Origin: Elmis aenea
Taxonomy: Eukaryota; Arthropoda; Insecta; Coleoptera; Elmidae
Reading direction: 5' to 3'
Length of the DNA stretch: 64,000 nt
Assembly: GCA_947652605.1 (NCBI GenBank)
Contig: OX393576.1
Coordinates: forward strand, 12,860,575-12,924,574
Each line of letters opens with the position of its first letter. Within the stretch, counting starts at the first letter, position 1. The notes under the pieces were generated by a model. That model did no database searches, was not told the DNA's origin, and saw only the letters and a list, made by a program, of their open reading frames with translations. Below, piece after piece: positions 57,815 through 64,000 of this stretch. Made by a program: the position numbers and the translations under genes.

Positions 57815-57930
57815 TGTTCAAGTAGTCCGGTTCTTTACACATACATATATGTCTAAAATCAAAACCAAAGAAAAAAAGTGGGTGTATTAGAACTCAGTTA
57901 CACCCGGTTTGTATTCTAACCTCGCACTGT

Positions 57931-58407
57931 TAGTTTTTTATCCTTTTTTTTCAGAAATGCGCAGCTAACCAGTCTAGTCTCATAACAAAACATAATTGTT
58001 TTGTTGTGCATCAGAAAATAAATCCACAAAGTAAAAGTGCCCTATTTTCAACGTATTAAACTAACCTGTTTGAAAGCCTTAAGCGACGAGACCTGTTTTA
58101 TAGTTTTTTTATCCACTACATATTTAAAGCTTCTTCGTATAAAAAAATAATTGCTACTATCTTAACAGTATGCAGGGTGTCCTAGAGGTCAAAAGCAATT
58201 TGATTATCTCGTTTGTTTTCAAAAACGATTTTTACAATATTATACGTTATAATACGGTTGTAAAAGTTGCATGGAAAGACATAAATATTTTTTTACACTC
58301 TCCGTCGGGTATTTAGGGTCATTATTCTTGGAATAAATAATCAAGCAATATTTTGTTAAATTTAAAATGTTAAATAAATTATTAAGATCTAATTGTTACG
58401 GTAAAAA
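57931..58407. other. Spacer with a lone P-type end
   Basis: GTATGCAGGGTGTCCTAGAGG at about 58,169 is a left-type end without a partner. Nothing else recognised. Confidence 0.5.
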
Positions 58408-58815
58408 TAGTTATTTATGTATCAAGGCCAAAACGTGTAACTTTTTCGGCCGCGTCTGGTTTGCTGGCTAACATTTGTGGCAATTGGGTTCATAGAAATA
58501 AGCGCATCGCAAGGGTAAACACCTTAAGAATCTAGCACTAAATGGGATTGGGAGAGCGATGCATAGCTACCTGAGCTCACGTTAGTTATGAACAGCGCAA
58601 GGATGAAAAAGTACGTTTTGGCCGAGGTGCATATTACATTTTTTGTGCGATCGAATTAAAAACAAACAAAAAACAATAAATTTAGTACTTTTCAAAAATA
58701 TAGGTTAGAAACTACGTGACTTTCTGTTACTGACATATGACGGCGTATGCTGTTAGCGGTGGAAACGTACTTGCATAATTCTGTACATAATTTAAATATT
58801 TAATTTTACTTCATT

Positions 58816-58884
58816 TGCTTCTTCAGCAATGTCAGGTGGTGTATCCGATATATCCACATCACTCTCTTTCTTGGTACATTTTTT
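58816..58884 (-). pseudogene. Unidentified coding-like fragment
   Basis: Minus-strand codons KKCTKKESDVDISDTPPD then IAEEANEVK lead to a stop near 58,800. The composition (D, E, S, P mix) is unlike random AT-rich frames here. It abuts the piggyBac target TTAA. I do not recognise it; it could be the end of a transposase or of a captured gene. Confidence 0.3.
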
Positions 58885-58886
58885 AA

Positions 58887-59453
58887 CCTTTAACTAGTCG
58901 CGTGTACTGTGTATACATAACTACTCGCATGGCGCCTCGGAGGCACCATTGGGGTTTTATAACAATATTTTTGACTTAAAATCTTAAAAATGTGTTAAAC
59001 TGCTTTATTCATGAAATATAAGCTAAATCTTAAAAAGAATAACAATGACTAAATAAATTATAAGATATAAAAAATATATATCTGTATATAAAACATAACT
59101 GTAAAAACAGTTTTTTTTTTTTTTTTAATACGAATCAAACATTGGATGCAAAGCATTCACTGCACAATTTTATTGTATGCTCTGAACAAATATTTTTATG
59201 GCATTGCGAACAAATTTGTTGCGAATGTCGATTTTTAGCCCTAGGGCATAAATGATAGCGTTCATGCCGAGTAGCACATAATTGCATTTTACGGACTGTA
59301 AAATAGAGAAATATGAATAATACTATATAATTCGTATTCCTAAAAGTACAATTGAGGAATACATAAACAGATATTAGTGACAAAAAAATTATTAAAAATG
59401 TAACAACGATTTAAAAAACGCTTGGCGCCTCTGCGGCGCCGTGCGACTTAAAG
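58887..59453 (-). mobile_element. piggyBac element, internally deleted
   Basis: TTAA flanks both sides (58,883-58,886 and 59,454-59,457), the exact piggyBac target. The ends CCTTTAACTAGTCGCGTG and GTGCGACTTAAAG are inverted copies with a small gap. Further in, GGCGCCTCGGAGGC-C faces GGCGCCTCTGCGGCGCC. It codes for the last part of the transposase (next entry); the catalytic DDD core is deleted. Confidence 0.88.
59135..59293 (-). pseudogene. piggyBac transposase C-terminal cysteine-rich domain
   Basis: The frame reads RKMQLCATRHERYHLCPR, then AKNRHSQQICSQCHKNIC and SEHTIKLCSECFASNV before the stop. The spacing of the C and H residues (CATRH, LCPR, CSQC, CSEH, CSEC) is the cross-brace zinc domain at the end of piggyBac transposases, which binds the inner end of the transposon. 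All expected cysteines appear present. Upstream residues of the longer frame (MSLISVYVF, hydrophobic) are not transposase. TTTTACAG just before the recognisable part could be an old splice acceptor. Only about 52 of the usual ~600 residues remain. Confidence 0.85.
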
Positions 59454-59805
59454 TTAAAGAAATCAAATTACTTTACGTAGATCATACGTAAATCAAGACT
59501 AATTTTTTATTCAGTATTCAGTAACAGTATCAACACGAAAATATTAGGTTATAAACTACCTAACAGTTGACAACCTAAAGACCTCTACGTCACTACCCTT
59601 AGCGGGGAAGCCGTAATCTCAGAGAACTTCTATTCAGACACGCACATGCGCTTTCCGTTCTGCTTAATGCAAATGATCTTTTTCGTAGGCTGTATCGGCC
59701 GAAAAGACTTTTCGGCCGTTGCTAAGGATAGGGCCGGAAATGCAGTACTTTATGGTTGCTAACGCGTCCGTCAAACAACTGTTTCTAGTACGATCGCACA
59801 AAAAA

Positions 59806-60789
59806 GTAATTTATTATTAAAGCTGAGATAAATATCGCGTTATATTTTGTCTTAACTCTGTAAGTGAAATTCATAGAATGTATGTAAATTCCAAATCAAC
59901 AAATTTTATAGTTGTAAGCCAACGTGTGAAACCGTCATTAAGGTATTATTGCAAATTTGAACGGAAATATGTCATACATATAGCGGTACTGAACACTAAT
60001 TATTAAATAAACCACATCATCTTATCCTCACAACCAATTTCCATTTGATTTGCATAATAACGACGTACATACATCGACACCGCTCAAGCATATGCTGAAT
60101 GATATAATTCTACATCTGAAATAGTGGTGGATGCTTGAAACTCAGCACTTATTCTGAATATAACACTCTGTTTAATTTGCTTTGGTAAATTATAAGCCGA
60201 TCGTTGAAAATTTGAGTAATTAATGGGGAGGGATTGTCTAATCCGATGTACTGTATGGTACACAGTTAAAATGTTTTACTTTCATGATATACTAGAGGTC
60301 ATTATGACGTCTTTTTTTTTAATAATTCTAAAATACATTGTACAAGGCGTGTTCAGAAATCAAGTACCGTTTGACTATAAAAAAAACGATAATTTATTTA
60401 GAAATTTTTAAATTTTTATTAGATTTACCTCACCTTGGAACGCGTTTTTTTTTTTTGTTACGTGTTGATGTTTCGACCATATTTATTATCTTGGTCTTTT
60501 CCAAAACAACTAACGTTTGGCATTTGCCTCCACCTAGATTTGATTTGATTTGTGTATTTATTTGAATGACAGTTAGATGTTTTACATTCAATAAGTTATA
60601 ACAAATTAGTTTTGTTTGTTGAAACATAAATGAGTTTTGCTCATCCCCTTAAAATAAAAATCTACGGCACCCATGGAAATTATATAAAATCCAGTTGAAA
60701 TTTTAAATTTAATGATACTAATTTGGGTTTTAGTCTAGCAAATGTTTCAACTGTTGATTATAAATAAAAAATAAAATAAGGAACAATTA
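59806..60789. other. Unassigned stretch
   Basis: About 1 kb. GTGTTCAGAAATCAAGTACC near 60,350 resembles an insect mariner-type end, but no partner was found. Frames here are short and unrecognised. Confidence 0.45.
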
Positions 60790-60976
60790 TTTCAATATAA
60801 AACGATTCATTTTGGTGGTTACCATGGTTTGTATATGTTCATATTGGATAGAATTGACGGGCGTTGGCGCGTTGTCGCCGCTTAAACGTCAAAATGAATT
60901 GCACCCGTCAATTCTATCCAATATAAACATAAACAAACCATGGTAACCACAAAAATGAATCGTTTTCTATTGGAAT
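60790..60976. mobile_element. Hairpin MITE, ~187 bp
   Basis: AAACGATTCATTTT, GTGGTTACCATGGTTTG and ATTGGATAGAATTGACGGG on the left are repeated inverted on the right, arms about 73 bp. The loop is GC-richer (GCGTTGGCGCGTTGTCGCCG). No coding content; target duplication unclear. Confidence 0.8.
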
Positions 60977-61424
60977 ATTTAATGGTTCATGTTTACTTAT
61001 TTTATTTTTTACTCTAAATTTGTAGTTTTTTCAGGAAAAACTGAAGAATAAAAAAAGTTTCTAAATAAATCAAGATTAAAAAAAATTGCAAAATTTCAAC
61101 CCATCAAAAAGTTCTGATAAAAAAACCAAAAGGGGTCGCACTTTTCAGCCCCCTGTGAAGGTGGGGAGATGATTACAAATATTATATACTATCTATACTA
61201 TAGGAAACCTTTTAATAAGTATAAAAACATCTGCCGAATATCATTCTCCTACATTTATACAAATTTGAGAAATAAAATAAAAACCTAATTTTAAAGCTTC
61301 CCTTTAGGGGGGTGTAACTCCGAAAGAAGACGTCTAAGGAAACAAATTATATAAAAGACCCCTTTAATTTTCGATAGGGAATCATCTTCCGAATTTTTTC
61401 GCATTTTTTACGAAACACCCTGTA
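60977..61424 (+). mobile_element. Lone P-type right arm and spacer
   Basis: The segment from about 61,120 ends ACGAAACACCCTGTA at 61,424. No left arm is present. Typical of this group, it includes TTTAGGGGGGTGTAACTCCG. The first ~140 bp are unassigned. Confidence 0.5.
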
Positions 61425-62364
61425 TATTTGTTGCAAAAATAACCCAAGTATGGCCAATTTTGTAAAAATTTTGTTATCAAAGTTTGCCATGATTTCGTAT
61501 ACAAGTGTTGTTTGCAATTACTAACCAACTTGCGTTTTTGAGAATCTTTCCCTCGTTTAATAATACAAATTAGATTACACTGCCAAAAATCGGCAAGATA
61601 ATCGATACAATAATATCTGAAACACCCGGTATTTTAAAAGCTTCTATTATTTAGCTTGCGATAATTAACTGTTACGAATTATTATCAAAGTGCCAAAAAT
61701 TACATTTTTAAAATCTTAATACGATAAACTTTACCGTGTTTATTGAAAAAATTTACCATTTTAGTCCTTCAATAAAAAAAAATAATTTTAATATTGAAAC
61801 TCTTAACTTATTTATTTAAAAAATTGCTTAAATTGTGGTTAAAAATGGATTAAGCCAGCTGCGATTACACATTCTGGGCTGTAATCCAAATTTTTAAACG
61901 ATTATGTTGTCATTAACCAGGTTTAAAACTAGTTACTGCTAAACCCGAGAAAAATAATTATATTGCCCCATCCAGTATCGATGTGTCTCAAATACCGAAA
62001 TTACTCGTTGGCGCAAAAATTATTACAAAGCGTTGTGATGCGTGGTATTAGTTTTTTTACTTGATAAAATTGTTTATGCATCCAGAGTGTCATTTGGACA
62101 ATTTAAAAATGGCCGATTACAACTCGTTTTGGATTATTTAAATCGATTCATATTTCTGAAGAAATTGATTCGGTTATATTATAAAACAAAGTTAAAATAA
62201 TAAAGAAAATTAATAAAATATAAAATAACCGGTTATCAGTTAAAAAGCTTCCTAGAGCTACATCTTGATAACCGACTTATCAAAAAATATTACGAGTTTG
62301 CCACTAAACTTGCTCCTAAAAAGAATTTTTTTGTTCATGTAAATAATTTAATTGAAAATGAATT
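61425..62364. other. Unassigned stretch
   Basis: About 940 bp. GAAACACCCGGTAT near 61,619 is a decayed P-type right end. Nothing else seen. Confidence 0.45.
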
Positions 62365-63099
62365 TTTTGAACAAGAAAGCAAAAACAAACGATACAGACG
62401 CAGAATATGATTTTCCGACGACCACTATGTAAAGCGAGTCATTTCGCACGACTTACTACTACTGAAAATGACAAATTGCGCATGACACCGGAAATTGTGT
62501 GCAAAGTGCACTTTGCGTGTGTAAAGTGACGATTTCCGCTACATTACACACGCTAAACGCGCTGTCAAGTTAACGTGAAGAAAATCTAACCTCACAAATG
62601 TCAAGTGTCACCAACGTCAAAAAAATGTTATTTTCACAATTTTTTTGCAGAATTAATGATTATGTCTAAATGGTCGTCGGAAAAGCATAGTGTACAACTC
62701 GTGCTGAAAGAATATTTCACACGAGTATGACAGTTGAGCCACGAGCCGTCAGGCGAGTGGCTCAGTCATACGAGTGTGAAATATTCAGCTTTCAGCACTA
62801 GTTGTACAATATACTATTTTGAGAAGAATAGAGAGATGTGGACTAATTGATAAGATTAGCAATAATAAAATCAGAAAAAGCTTAGGAGTGGAAGAAAGAA
62901 AAATATGGAAGACAAACCAATTAAGATGGCTGGGACATCTACTATGCATACCAGAAAGCAGGTACCAAAAATGGGATGAAAAACGAAGTTTGAGGGGAAA
63001 AGTGGTAGAGGAAGACTAAGAATAAAATGGGAAAATAAGTGAGACATAAACTAGAAGAAAAAGGAGTCAGCTGGAGAGATGTGACACAGTTAGCAAGTA
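62365..63099 (+). mobile_element. LINE-B copy split by a D element and P10
   Basis: LINE-B pieces 62,365-62,410 and 62,817-63,099. GAAAGCAAAAACAAACGATA leads to ATGA; after the D element TTTTGAGAAGAATAGAGAGA resumes. The frame 62,819-63,019 has LIDKISNNKIRKSLGVEERK, then QLRWLGHLLCIPESRYQKW, and decays before the KWEN and DVTQLA blocks. P10 inserted at 63,100. The element's 3' tail is beyond the window. Confidence 0.85.
62411..62816 (+). mobile_element. D element, copy 4 (diverged), nested in LINE-B
   Basis: TTTTCCGACGACCACTATG at the left; internal inverted TGGTCGTCGGAAAAGCATAG (62,671-62,690); hairpin TGTACAACTCGTGCTGAAAG with its complement CTTTCAGCACTAGTTGTACA, core CCACGAGCCGTCAGGCGAGTGG; end ATATACTA followed by TTTT. 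Body sequence is unrelated to copies 1 and 2, so only the plan and ends are shared. Comparison with LINE-B at 46,171 (GATTTTCGAGAAG) shows the site: insertion in a T run. Confidence 0.68.
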
Positions 63100-64000
63100 T
63101 ACAGGGTGTTTCTGAACAATGTATCATAATTTCTACATAGAAAAATAGGACGATTTAGCCCATCATGCCTCATTGAAAGTTGCATCGTTGCTAAGTTACA
63201 GTCCCATGAAGAGGAGATGGAAAATTGTTGTTTTATTGATAAATCAAGAACACTCTGACCTACAACATTTATATTTGGCACGTATTCTAAAATGGCAAGC
63301 GTGTTCTTATGCATAAGTTTGAGTGAAGTCCCACCATAGGTGGCGCTGCAATCGATAATAGCAGAGAAAAAACCTGCTGTTTTTTTTTTGTTGATCGTAA
63401 TTTCAATTTTTTATTGTAACAGTCGGATAGGTAGATCTAAAATGTACATTTTTAGTAACTTAAAGTTTTTTGATAGGAGCCATCGTTTTGGAGAAAAACT
63501 CGATATTATTAAAATATAACTCTGAGATTTATTGAAACTATTTAACAAAAACTAGTTTACTGTGAATTATCAAGCAAAACAAATGTAGTCAGATGTCATA
63601 TTTTCGTTTATTGTAACAATCATTTTCAGTTGTGTTCGTTATTTTTATGTATTTTATTAGTTATTTATTATGTTCTGTTTTATTTGTATAAAACATGATT
63701 TTGTTAAATATTTTCAATAAATCTCAGAGTTATATTTTAATAAAATCGAGTTTTTCTCCTAAACGATGGCTCCTATCAAAAAACTTTAAGTTACTAAAAA
63801 TGTATATTTTAGACCTACCTATCCTACTGTTACAATAAAAAATTAAAATTACGATCGACAAAAAGAAAACAGCAGGTTTTTTCTCTATTATCGATCGCAG
63901 TGGGATTTCACTCAAACTTATGCATAAGAACACGCTTGCCTATTGTAGAATACGTGCCAAATATAATTATTGTAGGTCAAAGCGTTCTTGATTTATCAAT
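63100..64000. mobile_element. P10 long inverted-repeat element, cut by window edge
   Basis: Begins TACAGGGTGTTTCTGAACAA. Left arm 63,100-63,541; the right arm starts at about 63,711 and still continues at 64,000. Blocks such as AAATCTCAGAGTTATATTTT, GATGGCTCCTATCAAAAAAC and CTTATGCATAAGAACACGCT are complements of the left arm. The ~170-bp centre is non-coding. By symmetry the element should end near 64,150. It interrupts LINE-B. Confidence 0.9.

Larger units (their letters stand above)
54988..57930 (+). mobile_element. P1 copy split by a hAT and by P9
   Basis: P1 right-arm sequence: AGGTTTTTATAATATTTTAA and CACAAATATAAGTTATTGGT (54,999-55,060), then after the hAT AAAAAACCGCTTATGCAACC (56,200), ATTATTTGAGGT, ACAACAAAGTTAGGGTCATT (56,440), and after P9 CATACATATATGTCTAAAA and TTACACCCGGTTTG (57,900). 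Taken without the insertions it follows 4,480-5,120 in order. The left arm of this copy is missing. Confidence 0.85.
58408..59805 (-). mobile_element. G element, copy 3, with extra internal sequence
   Basis: Ends TAGTTATTTATGTATCAAGG and GTACGATCGCACAAAAA match copies 1 and 2. The hairpin arm is longer, with a ~150-bp insert between CTTTTTCGGCCG and GAAAAAGTACGTTTTGGCC (58,455-58,605). Between CGGCGTATGC (58,742) and TCGGCCGAAAAG (59,696) lies about 950 bp absent from the other copies, including a piggyBac remnant and a coding-looking piece (58,816-58,884). This copy may keep more of the parent element, or may have collected insertions. Confidence 0.65.

Noticed and set aside
60340..60640. 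Mariner-like end near GTGTTCAGAAATCAAGTACC
   Set aside because: No inverted partner and no DDE-coding remains in the frames of this stretch.

Overview
The window is AT-rich eukaryotic, almost certainly insect, nuclear DNA with no recognisable host gene. The evidence for an insect is the very high density of repeats with TACAGGGTGTCC-type ends, non-LTR retrotransposons ending in TAAA or GAA tails, hAT, piggyBac and Harbinger remnants, and relics of an insect-type DUF4817 helix-turn-helix protein. The order cannot be fixed from the sequence alone. I see no tRNA, rRNA, CRISPR array, operon or intact long ORF. Every coding trace I recognise is a broken transposon gene.

Family labels below are local to this window. 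LINE-A, LINE-B and LINE-C are three non-LTR retrotransposon families. P1 to P11 are long-inverted-repeat elements with TACAGGGTG-like ends. D, G and H are asymmetric elements with subterminal inverted repeats and a hairpin at one end, which resemble the non-autonomous Helentron (DINE-1/Helitron2) layout.

1-13 kb: a 164-bp LINE-A tail with a 13-bp target duplication; a P-type element split by a hAT remnant that keeps a transposase C-terminus (1.9-2.6 kb); a 1.4-kb near-palindrome P1 (3.7-5.2 kb); a hAT with a perfect 8-bp duplication carrying a nested P2 (6.5-7.8 kb); P3 (9.2-9.8 kb); element H (10.4-10.8 kb); and a P4 arm joined to a hAT piece with an internal tandem duplication (11.7-13.1 kb).

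13-32 kb: elements D and G, a foldback, P5 (19.5-20.6 kb), a LINE-A copy on the minus strand cut by two hATs that each have perfect 8-bp duplications (22.1-24.8 kb), a LINE-C fragment, a LINE-A copy with a 12-bp duplication (26.7-27.7 kb), a second G, and P7.

32-44 kb: a foldback whose arms are arrays of a ~16-bp repeat (32.5-33.05 kb). It lies at the edge of a LINE-B copy that contains two hATs 40 bp apart. P8 (38.6-40.5 kb, 1.9 kb) has DUF4817 coding remains at its centre. A 163-bp Harbinger-like MITE lies at 43.4 kb.

45-64 kb: LINE-B hosts a TIR element with a 5-bp duplication and also a whole LINE-A insertion (45.1-48.0 kb). P4 at 50.6-52.3 kb is a 1.7-kb palindrome. At 55.0-57.9 kb a P1 copy holds a hAT, which holds a mariner-like MITE and a D element; the same P1 copy also holds P9. 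A G element contains a piggyBac remnant (58.4-59.8 kb). LINE-B with a nested D and an edge-truncated P10 palindrome closes the window.

The nesting gives a relative chronology: the LINE copies and P1 are old hosts, while hATs, D/G elements, P9 and piggyBac came later. Several target duplications were confirmed by comparing the joined flanks with an uninterrupted copy elsewhere in the window.
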